A DNA stretch of 64,000 bases. Origin: Heliopora coerulea (lineage: Eukaryota; Cnidaria; Anthozoa; Scleralcyonacea; Helioporidae). Made by a program: the position numbers and the translations under genes. The notes beneath the pieces are model-generated. The model worked only from the letters and a program-made list of their open reading frames with translations. It was not told the origin of the DNA and did no database searches. This document shows, in pieces, positions 30,041 to 39,352 of this stretch. The stretch is taken from contig JASJOG010000245.1 in NCBI GenBank assembly GCA_030142905.1, positions 395,839-459,838 on the forward strand, written 5' to 3'. Numbering within the stretch: position 1 is the first letter of the stretch; the number at the start of each line of letters is the position of its first letter.

Positions 30041-30064
30041 TTATTTATAATGATTTTGAAAATT

Positions 30065-30392
30065 TGATAAAATTAATTTTGAGAATGCGAGAAAATTGAT
30101 TAATTTTGAAAATGTAATGAATTTAGGTAAATTTGAGAATCCGGTTTGAACCAGATTTGGTAGGTTTTTGTAAACCGGAAGTAATTCTTGGAATTTGATG
30201 GGTTACCCAATGACGTCATCAATTTTTACATGAGTCTGCAAAGATAGACCGCTGGCTTAAAAGTGGGCGGAGCTTATTTTTTTATGACGTCATAGAAATG
30301 ATTGACAGGTGATGACGTCATTGGGAAACCGGAAGTAAATGTGAAAAAATGAGCTGGAAAAATGCACTGGAATCCCCATTTTATAGACTACT
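30065..30392 (-). repeat. Polinton-B right terminal inverted repeat
   Basis: Reverse complement of 14312-14640 with few differences. Here the second site is a full TGACGTCA (about 30284-30291), as are the others at about 30211 and 30314, so the CRE-like motif is perfect three times in this copy. Confidence 0.92.
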
Positions 30393-30398
30393 CATGGG

Positions 30399-32920
30399 TG
30401 AATCCAGTTGTGGTTGCGCCAAAACCAAATGGGGATGTTAGATTATGCATGGTCATGTGTTGTGCAAACAAGGCGATTCTCCAAGAGGGACACCCAATCC
30501 CGACAATTGATAAAATTTTACAAAATATGCAGGGAGGTAATTTTAGTAAGCTAGACCTCAAGTGGGGTTATCACCAGATTGAACTGTGTGAGGAATCCAG
30601 AAGCATCACCACCTTTGTAACTCACAGAGGCCTTTTCAGATACGAGAGGCTTATGTTTGGAATTAATTCAGCACCCAAGAAGTACCAGCAAGGAATTCAA
30701 CAAGTGTTGCAAGACTGCAGTGGAACAGCCAACATCTCAGATGATGTCATTGTTTACGGTTCAGACCAAGCAGAACATAACAGAAGATTGGAGAAAGTGT
30801 TAACTAGGCTGAAAGAAAGAGGACTAACTTTGAACAAAGACAAATGTGTCTTTAACATGTCCAAGCTCACATTCATGGGTTTAGTTCTATCGCAGCAAGG
30901 GATTGGTCCGACAGAAGAGAAGATCAAGGCAGTCAAAGAAGCTCAAGAACCACAAAATGTATCAGAGGTGAAAAGTTTTCTGGGACTGGTGAATTTTAAT
31001 GCAAGATTTATTCCTGATCTAGCAACAATTGCAGAGCCTTTGAGAAGATTGATGAAGAAAGGAGTACCATTTGTCTTTGATCTTGAACAATGGGAATCCT
31101 TCATAGAACTGAAACAGAGACTTACTGAAGCAGAGAGTGGGATATTTTGATCGGAATGCCAAGACTAAAATTGTCTGTGATGCGAGTCCAGTTGGACTGG
31201 GAGCAATTCTGCTACATGAGAAAAAAGGAGAAGGCTGAGTAATCTGCTATGCCAGCAGAGGCCTCACCAATGTTGAAAGACAATACTTGCAAACCGAAAA
31301 GGAGGCATTGGGAGTTGTTTGGGTGTATGAAAGATTCCATATCTATTCATATGGAAGAAATTTTGAACTATGGACTGATCACAAGCCTTTTGAATTTATT
31401 TACTCAGCTCATTCCAAACCATCTGCAAGAATCGAAAGGTGGGTATTAAGACTGCAACCGTATTCATTGAAGGTGAAGTATTTGCCTGGACACCAGAATG
31501 TTGCAGATTTGTTATCACGTCTCACAAAGATGGGAGGAAATACAACAAGAAATGTACCTGAAGAGTACATCAATTTTGTCGCAAAAACAGCAGTCCCTAG
31601 TGCCATGACTGCCAAGGAAATTGGAGAAGAATCTGATACTGATGAAGAGTTGATAATGGTCCGCCAGTGTATAAAGACAGGAAAGTGGGATGGTGTAGAA
31701 TGTGCCAGTTACTAACAAGTTCGTGATGAACTTTGCATAGTAGGAAAGATGGTCTTGAGAGGTACAAGGATTGTAGTTCCGAAGAAACTTTGACCAAGGG
31801 TGATTGAATTAGGTCATGAAGGACACCAAGGAATTATGAAGATGAAGCAATGATTGCACACAAAAGTCTGGTGGCCTAGAATTGACAAGGAGGCGGAGAA
31901 TTTCTGCAAATCATGCCATGGATGTCAAGTCGTGAGCAAGCCAAGTGATCCCAAGACATTGCTATTGACTTTATGGGTCCATTACCTTCAGGAGACTATG
32001 TTTTCATAGTGACCAACTACTATAGCAGATATGTGGAAACTAACATTTCAAAGAAAAACACAGTTGATGTTGCAATTGATACCCTGGAGAATATGTTTGC
32101 AACTAATGGCTTACCTTTGACTGTCACAAGTGACAATGGACCTCACTTTATAGCAGAATCATTTGAAACATTCCTAAAACAGAATGGTATTGAGCACCGA
32201 AAAGTAACGCTGCTGTGGCCACAAGTCAGTGGCCAAATAGAACGCCAGAATCGTTCTGTATTGAAGAGGGGCAAGATTGGAAGAAAGCTGTGCAAACCTA
32301 TCTGGTTGCATATAGAAACACATCTCATCCAACCACAGGAATGTGCCCAGCAGAACTTATGTTCAGAAGGATACTACAAACGAAACTACCGGACTTGAGA
32401 AACTGCCAAATGTGACGAGGAGATGCGAGATCAAGACAAAGAAAAGAAAATGAAGATAAAAGATTATGCAGACCAGAGGAGGAATGCAAAGGAGAACAGC
32501 TTAGCAAAAGGTGACAAAGTCCTATTACAACAACAGCATGTAAGCAAGTGGAGCACACCTTTTGAAAGTCAGCCTTACGAGGTGATCAACAAACATGGTA
32601 ACAGCGTTGTGATTGAGTCTCCAGAAGGAGTTCAATACAAAAGAAACAGTACACATGTGAAACAGTACCAGGAAAGAGATCCAGCTGTTAGAAAAGATGC
32701 TCCGGAAACAGGTAACGGTGCAGATGCCTTTAGGAGCAAGCGATGATAGAGGTGATCTGGGGTCAAATCAAGTAAAAGAGAAGAACACTGATGAGAAAGA
32801 GGAGGAAGTTGTACAAAGCCCAATGCACACCAGGCGTATGCCAAAGATATTTGAGGACTACATTTTGCGATTAAGCTTTAGGACGGTAATATATGAACAT
32901 GTCGATATTAATGGCATATA
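30399..32920 (+). pseudogene. Gypsy-1 pol: reverse transcriptase, RNase H, integrase
   Basis: RT (30399-31150) continues from LTPW before Polinton-B: VNPVVVAPKPNGD, LDLKWGYHQI, and catalytic ISDDV, then TLNKDKCVF and FLGLVNFNARFI. RNase H follows after a shift (VCDASPVGLGAILLHEK with an early stop, QTEKEALGVVW, WTDHKPFEFI, LPGHQNVADLLSRL). Integrase (about 31740-32400) shows HHCC (GHEGHQG...CKSCHGC), catalytic D in IDFMGPLP, D in SDNGPHF and E in SGQIERQN. The C-terminal domain lies near 32430-32720 (KENSLAKGDKVLL, STHVKQY). Five or more frameshifts and stops: dead. Confidence 0.88.
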
Positions 32921-33015
32921 GTACAGTATTAAACATTGAGAATTTGAGTATGTAGAACATTTGAACATATTAGTTAAACTGTTTAGAAATTTATACTCTG
33001 TGAAAAGGAAAGGGA

Positions 33016-33160
33016 TGTAGGATCCTTATATTGATATTACATAAAGTATTGCAGGGCAAAGAGCAGAAAAACTAGAGATGGAATCTTTAAGTTAGTCAAT
33101 AAAGTACTCACGTTGTGTTTGGTTCAATCCATTTGAATCTTGTTGGTTTAAGATGGTACA
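33016..33160 (+). repeat. Gypsy-1 3' LTR
   Basis: 145 bp, preceded by a purine-rich primer tract ending AAAGGGA. It ends TACA followed by the ATATT duplication. Confidence 0.92.
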
Positions 33161-33505
33161 ATATTCTTTAATTTCTTTGCTTGGTTTATAAAAATCACTT
33201 AATTGCAGTTCTCTGTATGTTTTACCATTGTATTGTATTGTTTGAACCTGTCTGAGTATGTCGAGTGCTTTGTTTGTCTTTTCAATGTCATCATTTGCAT
33301 CTGCTAATCCTTGTCTTAAATGTTGGATTCTATCACATTTCTTGACTTCATTTTCATAGAACTTCTCTTTGGATGCAGCTAATTCCTCTAGTGGTTTATT
33401 ATGTCTTTTCATTTCAGCTTCATAACCATTTTTATCAAGCATCTTAAAGAGATAACCACTTCCAGCAAATCCTGTTTGTAACATCCCTCCAATAATACTA
33501 GCCAT
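33161..33505 (-). pseudogene. Polinton-A coiled-coil membrane protein, main part
   Basis: Starts at 33505 (MASIIGGMLQTGFAGSGYLF), with the same layout as the Polinton-B gene at 19473-19901: hydrophobic start, charged coiled coil (KFYENEVKKCDRIQHLRQ, DANDDIEKTNKALDIL), DFYKPSKEIKEY. The frame is open up to the Gypsy-1 insertion at 33161 and resumes at 12717. The apparent extra residues to 33092 come from LTR sequence. Confidence 0.85.
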
Positions 33506-33534
33506 TATTTTCTGTATATAATAGCATATATTTA

Positions 33535-33744
33535 CTAGTTCTTGGAAAATGGATCTACAAGAACATACTTATCCTGTGCCCACTTAACAAGCATTGTGCT
33601 GGCTGTGACCCTGACTGCTAACTTTGCTGTGTCCTTTAAAGAGTATGCACCTGTTAACTTTTCACCCAATAGCTTCTTGGATGCCACTGATAAACCTACA
33701 ACACCTGCGGTTACTAGGGCAGCGTCGTACACTTTGTTCGACAT
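33535..33744 (-). CDS. Polinton-A small membrane protein (69 aa)
   Basis: Intact homologue of the Polinton-B gene at 19924-20157. Two hydrophobic segments and the ending WAQDKYVLVDPFSKN. Upstream on the coding strand is TATATACCAAATGAG, so a TATATA box sits directly before the ATG region. Confidence 0.72.
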   Translation of the reverse strand: MSNKVYDAALVTAGVVGLSVASKKLLGEKLTGAYSLKDTAKLAVRVTASTMLVKWAQDKYVLVDPFSKN

Positions 33745-33891
33745 TTCCTCCTAATTGACTGTACTCATTTGGTATATAATAGTATATATTTTATTTTATC
33801 CTGCTCAGTGGGTAGAATAAAAAATCATTCAAAAATTCTGTGGAAAAATCTAACATGGCTGTTGAGTGTCTTCTGGGATATGAACTTCCTT

Positions 33892-34230
33892 CTACAGTAT
33901 TTGCATATAATTGTCCAATTCCTTAGTGATAAGGTCATAGTCATTTTCTTCATATCTCTCCATTAACTGCTTCTGATGGTCTGATATACTGCCGGTATTC
34001 TGAGGGGTTTTGAACTCTATGCATAGTTCATTATAATGCTTATCAAGATTATGAATTATTAGATCAGGTTGACCTTTCATGTATCCCTTTTTAAACAATT
34101 TGATGCATTTGTCTTTCATGTCTTGATTCTCTCCAAGTCCAGCAGTCATTAATATTTCTGGGTAAAATCGCCTAATAAATTGAACCACTTTTGTATGTAG
34201 ATCATATTCATCCTTTATTCTGAATGTCAA
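33892..34230 (-). CDS. VRR-NUC-type PD-(D/E)xK nuclease (112 aa)
   Basis: Open frame with the compact nuclease pattern: an N-terminal helix (DLHTKVVQFIRRFYPE), GYMKGQPDLIIHN (the catalytic D), then ELCIEFKTPQNTG (E-x-K), then SISDHQKQLMERYEENDYD with the conserved Gln. This is the VRR-NUC/Holliday-resolvase-like arrangement. Family members cut branched DNA; in a Polinton it could resolve replication intermediates. The start codon choice is uncertain since upstream sequence lacks a clear TATA motif. No homologue in Polinton-B. One of few intact genes in this old element. Confidence 0.75.
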   Translation of the reverse strand: MTFRIKDEYDLHTKVVQFIRRFYPEILMTAGLGENQDMKDKCIKLFKKGYMKGQPDLIIHNLDKHYNELCIEFKTPQNTGSISDHQKQLMERYEENDYDLITKELDNYMQIL

Positions 34231-34358
34231 TGTATTAGGGTTGTTGAACTTCCTAATTGATGGCAGAACTTGAGAAAAAACTCAAGTTTTGAATTTCCCA
34301 GAACTTTCCAACTTGGAGGAGAATGTAAGTCTATACAAACCAGGCTCATTAATTAGAG

Positions 34359-34580
34359 TTACCATGGTTTTGACCACTGTCCTGTTTTGGGATTTGACTT
34401 CTTGTTGGACTTTTTACTCTTATTGTCTTTTATATGGTCAATAATGGCTTTCTCTGGATGTTTATATCCAAGTGCTAGTACTACATCATGACCCTTGATC
34501 CGCACTTCTTTTCCATCTATATCTGTATCTATTGAAATGTTAAGTTCCTTATTCTCGAATTTCTTGAATGTTAGAGACAT
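34359..34580 (-). CDS. Bro-N domain protein, short (73 aa)
   Basis: I start it at MSLTFKKFENKEL (34580), since a TATATAACAGTTTATAAT box precedes that ATG and upstream residues look non-coding. The text FENKELNISIDTDIDGKEVRIKGHDVVLALGYKHPEKAIIDHI, seen here only in pieces, has the Bro-N signature: a short beta pair, G-DV--ALGY--P-KAI--H. The usual ~100-residue domain is cut short by a basic tail (NKSKKSNKKS). Bro-N proteins are DNA-binding proteins of large DNA viruses and phages. Not found in Polinton-B. Confidence 0.65.
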   Translation of the reverse strand: MSLTFKKFENKELNISIDTDIDGKEVRIKGHDVVLALGYKHPEKAIIDHIKDNKSKKSNKKSNPKTGQWSKPW

Positions 34581-34820
34581 ATTATAAACTGTTATATAAT
34601 ATATCCTTATATAATTTTTATTATAAAAATTAATAGATCGTTTTCTGATGGTTTTGACCATGTTACCATCCTGGTAACATGATTTTAGATGGACTTTTAA
34701 AAGCACTCTTACATCAATCTTCTATAATGGTTAATCAAAAAAAAAATTAGATCGTTTGCTGGAATTTTTATTTATGGTTTTAATATCTTCACCATGTTCA
34801 GGCTCTGTTTTTGGTTTGTC

Positions 34821-35036
34821 TTACACTGAAGCGATGGCCACAGCTGTTCCTGTAAAACTGAAAACTAATCCATAGTTAATGCTGAACTCATTCGCGGTAT
34901 TTTCTGACTCTATTTTATCACGCATTTTTCTCTCTTTTGCAGCTTTAGAGATAGCAGCCAATCGCTTGCCAGCCTCAACCCTCGTAGGGTCTTTTTCCTT
35001 TTTCACTGCTGTTATCTTTGGTGTTTCCTCACTCAT
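34821..35036 (-). CDS. Polinton-A small membrane protein with basic N-terminus (71 aa)
   Basis: Homologue of 20198-20645: KEKDPTRVEAGKRLAAISKAAKERK, then a hydrophobic span (YGLVFSFTGTAVAIASV) and a stop. As in Polinton-B, a charged tail with an INKN motif follows out of reach beyond the stop. Intact up to that stop. Confidence 0.68.
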   Translation of the reverse strand: MSEETPKITAVKKEKDPTRVEAGKRLAAISKAAKERKMRDKIESENTANEFSINYGLVFSFTGTAVAIASV

Positions 35037-35098
35037 ATATTTTATTTACAGATCCATCAACCAGACATCTGTAACATCATCAAGCAGTCATCTACCAG

Positions 35099-35245
35099 TT
35101 ATCTGTCAGTTAGTGTAAAGAGTGGTTTATCATACAATTGCAAATCATCAATATCTTCAAGTATACTATCTATTTCTTCAGTTGTCTTTTTACAACAACA
35201 TATGAAATCTCTGACTCTCTTAAGTAAATTTCTTACTTTGTCCAT
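35099..35245 (-). CDS. Very small charged protein (48 aa)
   Basis: ATG at 35245 directly behind TATATAATA; the frame encodes MDKVRNLLKRVRDFICCCKK then an acidic half ending FTLTDR. The CCCKK cluster may be a palmitoylation site. It is tight against the next gene (2 bp). Too short for a family call; the start context and spacing are the support. Confidence 0.45.
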   Translation of the reverse strand: MDKVRNLLKRVRDFICCCKKTTEEIDSILEDIDDLQLYDKPLFTLTDR

Positions 35246-35247
35246 TA

Positions 35248-35721
35248 TTATATATTACCATATATCTTATCATATTTTTTAGAGTTGCCATTTATAGGAG
35301 GGCATAAGTCAGTGACAATATCATCTATCACTTTTAAGTCACTAAGCAACACTACTTCATCATAAGGCACACCTCTAAAGCATGATTTCAATTGTGTGAG
35401 TACTTTTTCATAAGATGTATAACCAAACCTGCATGTTTTCATATTTCTTTGGATATTACTGTTTGATATGTAACCTTGAATCAACATTCCGCCACCTGAA
35501 ATAGATAATGTTGCTAAATTTGTAAGTGGAGCTAATATTGCACCTAATGCTGTCAATCCAACACTAGACATATTCAGGTACAGTTTAATCTTTTTATACT
35601 TTTTGTATTTCCACTTATAACATGTATACAGTATATGATAACACTCATACCATCTTCTCAGTTTACTGACTTCCTTGCTCGTTAACTTTTCACTAAAATG
35701 ATTAAAATCAATAGACTTTCT
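35248..35721 (-). CDS. Membrane-associated protein with a glycine-rich hydrophobic core (158 aa)
   Basis: I place the start at MRKSIDFNHFSEKL (35721); the longer frame to 35796 overlaps the fibre gene end. After a basic region (YKWKYKKYKKIKLYL) comes a long hydrophobic glycine-rich stretch (SSVGLTALGAILAPLTNLATLSISGGGMLIQGYI), then FGYTSYEKVLTQLKSCFRG and VIDDIVTDLCPP. Proteins of this look occur in invertebrate virus-like elements but have no known function. Not found in Polinton-B. Intact. Confidence 0.6.
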   Translation of the reverse strand, partial: RKSIDFNHFSEKLTSKEVSKLRRWYECYHILYTCYKWKYKKYKKIKLYLNMSSVGLTALGAILAPLTNLATLSISGGGMLIQGYISNSNIQRNMKTCRFGYTSYEKVLTQLKSCFRGVPYDEVVLLSDLKVIDDIVTDLCPPINGNSKKYDKIYGNI

Positions 35722-36769
35722 CATATATATATATATATTCATCAATATTAAACCAATTGCAAAGCACGTGATGATGAAGTAGAATGCCTTTCTCATTTAT
35801 TAATCTTCCTTTATACACAGAGAAAAAAGAAATATCGCCCTTTAACAGAGCGATACCATTTGGATTAATATCACCGAAAATCATTTTAGTTGAACCAAGT
35901 GAACTTCTGCTTTGAAAATGTGTTAGCTTTTGTCCATTACAATATACCTTGCTAGCTCCAGCTGTTGGTGATGTGTAATTGTTCCAATGTATATATAAAC
36001 AAACCCATTTATTTATTTCACCAGCCTTTGCTTTATGTGGAGCTATTGGTTGTTTATTTAGAGTAGGATTACTACCAATGATAATGTAATCATTTGTTGT
36101 TCCTGAAACAACCAGATTACCATTAGGACTAAAACTAACAAACTTATCAAAACCTCTATTATTGTGAGTAAATAAGCCATTATGAATCTGATAAGTATTA
36201 GCATCATATCCTTTTATTCTGTGTACAATAAAAATATTTATTATATCCTTCTCTCTACTTACAGCATTCAAATTAATATCACTTATCATTATTTGTGTTC
36301 CATCAAACTTTAAGAAATATCTATCTCCTATTTTTTCACTCTTTGTACAGATGATAGGTTGTAAATTGCTGGTGTTTTGAACAGCATCATTTTCTTGTAG
36401 AGATTGATCAATAGTTCTAGATACTCTTCTAGTTGTAAAGTTGTATACTAATTCACCATTATTTGAACCCCTGTCAAATCAATACATACTTGAAGCATTT
36501 TTTGTGTAGTATTCCCAAAACAATGTTTCACTAAGATTTACCCTATAATCACTTATTTTGAGACACTTTGAAAAGTATGTTTGTTCCAAAACGGATTTTG
36601 ATATAGTATGATAATCAGATATTGGTGTGGGGATGTTTTTAATTCTATAAAGGTACATATTTATATCACCTTTCATTTTCCCTCCTGATAGAGTTTTTCT
36701 TCAACATCAGTTTTTAAATCATCTATTTAATTTTTTGTCTTGTCTTCATAGCCACAATATAAGCTCATT
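35708..36769 (-). pseudogene. Polinton-A fibre-like protein, broken
   Basis: Begins MSLYCGYED at 36769, the same opening as Polinton-B's fibre. It keeps one tail-fibre repeat (GKMKGDINMYLYRIKNIPTP near 36680) and, after a stop at about 36480 and frame changes, a C-terminal lectin-like part (VCLYIHWNN, KVYCNGQKLTHF, GDISFFSVYKGRLINEK). The preceding gene reads straight into it because its own stop is lost. It has only one repeat where Polinton-B has five, so the shaft is much shorter. Confidence 0.72.
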
Positions 36770-38677
36770 ATTCTATATTGTAATACATATTTTGTTATTA
36801 AATACATCACTAATCCAGTTGCAGTGAATAATAGTATTAAATCATTTTCATCAACCGTCTTTTTTATTGTTTCTTCTGTTTTTACTGGGTTTTCTTTGAA
36901 GACCGTCTCTTGATGCTCCTTCTTTGGTTTTTCATCTCCCAACACATCTAATTTTGTCTTTTTAATAGTCACTCTGTTAATATCAGCATTTAATCCAAAT
37001 TTCATGCTTGCATCAGATACTTTCAGCTTATTATTATACTCTGGGATGGGCTTGTTTAACAATATCATATTACTCGGCAACAACCATAGAGTGGGGTTAA
37101 CGGCAATATTGAGAACCACATTAGAATCAGTCACTGGTTGATTCATGTTCTTTATCCAAACACTTGTGTCATAATTGATAACACTATCTTCCACAATTTT
37201 TCTGAACTCTTGCTGAGTTTCTAATGCACTCACTCTATTGCTGTATATTGATTGTTTTGTCCTTGCCTGACTTTCTAATATGGAACAAATAAACGCTTCA
37301 ATACTCTCGTTTATATACTGTATACCTATTTTTGTCAATCCATTGCTTTTTACAGGCACATATCTTTTATAATCATTATATAATGTGCTTGGAAATAGTT
37401 GATAGACAACACCATCTCGGGTTCTATAAATCATATTCCATTGTATATGTTCAATATTTTTATAAAACTTTCCAGCTGAAAACTCTGTTGAAATGGCTGA
37501 CATCTTCTCTCCTCCTTCTATTCTTCTTACAGACCTGCCAAGTCTCACGGTTTTGACTGTAATCTCACAGTCTCATGATTCAGTATTCAACTCTCGCGAT
37601 AAATAGAAATTCCAAAACCAAAACTAAATAATTTAAGGTTACAATCTCTCGTTGTCACAAGTTTCTTCATTTGCTGTGTGTTGGACTGATCACCGATACT
37701 CAATATGATTTTATCCAATAATGAATATTGACAGTAAAAAGGTCCACGTTCCTTTCCCGATTCTTTCCTACATTGGCCATTTTGAAGTTTGCGTGTACGT
37801 ATAATTACTTACGCACAATGTTACAGAGTAATAATTATTAATGTTAATTACCAGACATAGCTTATTGCATAGATTATGGCATAAATTTTGTTTCACTGCG
37901 TATATTTTATATATTTCACATATTGTAGGTTTATTAGGGATCTATACAAACTATCTCTTGTTATATTATTTGTTAAAATATGGAAACGTGCAAAATAAAT
38001 TGTTTACTTGGGATTGGTTGGCAGGTCTGCTTCTTATCAACCTCCTCACAGTGAAATACAAACGGAAGCGCATATGTGATGTTATAATCTGATATATGTC
38101 TTTTGATGGGGTTAGATACTCTATTGACACTCCACAGCAATAAGATGAGCAATAAACTGCAAAACACACTTCATAATAAGTTTCATTAATGTCCCAATCA
38201 GCTTTATTATAATCCGTGGTTATATTTATTTTTGGAAGCTTTGATGGAAAATAATCTCCACTGTTGATGTATATCTTAAAGTTGTTTATGTCATAATCCA
38301 ATAATTAATGATATGGGAATTTATCAGTCAATCTATATCCTTCAACATCTTGAATATTTGATTCAGGAATTTTTTGTATGGTACCATTTGATAGCCATAT
38401 TTTTGGAAATCTTTGTGAACTTATATTATTCATTATGGGCTTTTTTCTATCTGTTGAACTTTTCTTCTATAAAGATCTTTTTTAAATCCTGAATTATTTT
38501 TGAATTTTGAATCTGTTGTTAATATCCAATCTGATTATTTTGATGTGACTTTATAATAGATTTCAATTTACCATCATTATCTAAGTTATATCCAAATTCG
38601 AATTTATCCAGTTTTGCATTAGGATATTCATTTTTAAATATCTTTTCTGCTTGCTTTCTTAGCTCTTTAGTTGCCAT
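36727..38677 (-). pseudogene. Polinton-A homologue of the large membrane-anchored protein, interrupted by a MITE
   Basis: From ATG at 38677 (MATKELRKQAEKIF), pieces at 38677-38310 (with stops), 38301-38037, then after the MITE 37529-36766. Conserved strings: FRLYFTVRRL, LYNDYKRYVPVKSNGLTKIG, SQARTKQSIYSNRVSALETQ, NPTLWLLPSN, and a C-terminal span (LILLFTATGLVMYLI). Its unbroken C-terminal part shows that the two overlapping frames in Polinton-B are one gene. Confidence 0.78.
37523..38036. mobile_element. 500-bp MITE in a Polinton-A virion gene
   Basis: The element is 37530-38029, starting and, on the other strand, ending with CAGACCTGCCAA. It is flanked by the direct repeat CTTCTTA (37523-37529 and 38030-38036), 7 bp exact. 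The CAG-type ends and near-8-bp duplication suggest hAT. It interrupts the gene right after FTVRRLI. Inside I see no ORF of note. Confidence 0.75.
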
Positions 38678-38708
38678 GTTATAATATATAACATATTATA
38701 TATACTAG
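38678..38708. promoter_or_regulatory. Divergent TA-rich start region
   Basis: ATAATATATAACATATTATATATA, described here as a TA palindrome around 38680-38703, lies between the minus-strand large protein and the plus-strand penton-like gene. Probable bidirectional core promoter. Confidence 0.5.
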
Positions 38709-39322
38709 GAAACTCAGTGTTTATTGAAGATGATGAAAAGGTAATCAAACTTGAAGAGCCATTGGACATAAAATACGATTCATTCATTTATGTAAAAACA
38801 GTTTCCATATTTTGGAATTACAATGTTTATTCTGGACATAATGAAAAAAACATTCATGGCTCTACAACAGTCAAATTTGAACCAGGATATTGGACCTTTG
38901 AATAAATCGACAACAATTTAAAAATTACTGCAAACTTACATAATAATACTTGCACCATAACTTCTGATGCCAATCTACAGTTAAAAAGATTTGGAGAACT
39001 TCTTGGCTTTGACAATAACACCACTATCGATGCAGGGGCATCAAAGACCAGTAAAACACTCGACATAAACAGCAAATTGAGATATATCAAAATCAACTGT
39101 GATGCTGTTGATCGTACAAGTAATATAGATGATGATAGAAAATGCAGTGAAATGATATCAACTCTTCCAATCACAACAAAAGATACATTAAAAGGATTTG
39201 TCAGTCACTATACGGACATCGAGAGTAAAATACCAATAAAAACAGGAATTTACAATAAATTACCCTTCGATGTGATCACAAACAATAAAACAATTTGGTT
39301 CAACACTGATGGAACTATATAT
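38709..39322 (+). pseudogene. Polinton-A penton-like or minor virion protein, on the plus strand
   Basis: Homologous to 22431-23098: YVKTVSIFWNYNVY, FEPGYWTFE then a stop, LQLKRFGELLGF, LRYIKINCDAVDRTSN, STLPITTKDTLKGFV, KTGIYNKLPFDV. No ATG is visible at the expected start. In Polinton-B this gene is on the minus strand next to the fibre; here it lies between the large membrane protein and the integrase and points the other way. Confidence 0.7.
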
Positions 39323-39352
39323 AATGTAATATATATATATATATATATATAG
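39323..39352. repeat. TA microsatellite before the integrase
   Basis: About 12 TA units directly upstream of the integrase remnant; it may have grown from a TATA-type start motif. Confidence 0.85.

Larger units (their letters stand above)
14306..30398. mobile_element. Polinton-B: near-complete Maverick/Polinton element inside Gypsy-1
   Basis: The element is 14312-30392 (16,081 bp). Target duplications CATGGG at 14306-14311 and 30393-30398 are identical. The termini are AGTAGTCTATAAA inward on both strands, within inverted repeats of about 330 bp. Removing the element and one CATGGG restores an uninterrupted gypsy RT frame. It has the defining Polinton set: protein-primed PolB, retrovirus-like integrase, packaging ATPase and capsid-type genes, about 16 genes in all. 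The minus-strand block (14693-24657) and plus-strand block (24679-29607) diverge from a 21-bp gap at 24658-24678. Several genes carry one frameshift each. Confidence 0.95.
12718..33165 (+). mobile_element. Gypsy-1: Ty3/gypsy LTR retrotransposon, itself split by Polinton-B
   Basis: The element is 12723-33160 between 5-bp duplications ATATT (12718-12722 and 33161-33165). LTRs of 145 bp start TGTAGGATCC and end TACA. The 5' LTR is followed by a primer-binding-type sequence ATTGGCGACGAGG, and the 3' LTR is preceded by a purine tract (AAAAGGAAAGGGA). Without Polinton-B and one TSD copy it is about 4,351 bp, with gag, protease, RT, RNase H and integrase in standard gypsy order. The RT has ISDD in place of YxDD, a variant I associate with some K02A2.6-like gypsy elements. 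Many stops: not active. Confidence 0.92.

Noticed and set aside
30740..30760. ISDD in place of YxDD as an inactivating mutation of Gypsy-1 RT
   Set aside because: ISDD and VQDD forms occur in some otherwise normal gypsy lineages, so it is not evidence of decay; the stops and shifts are.
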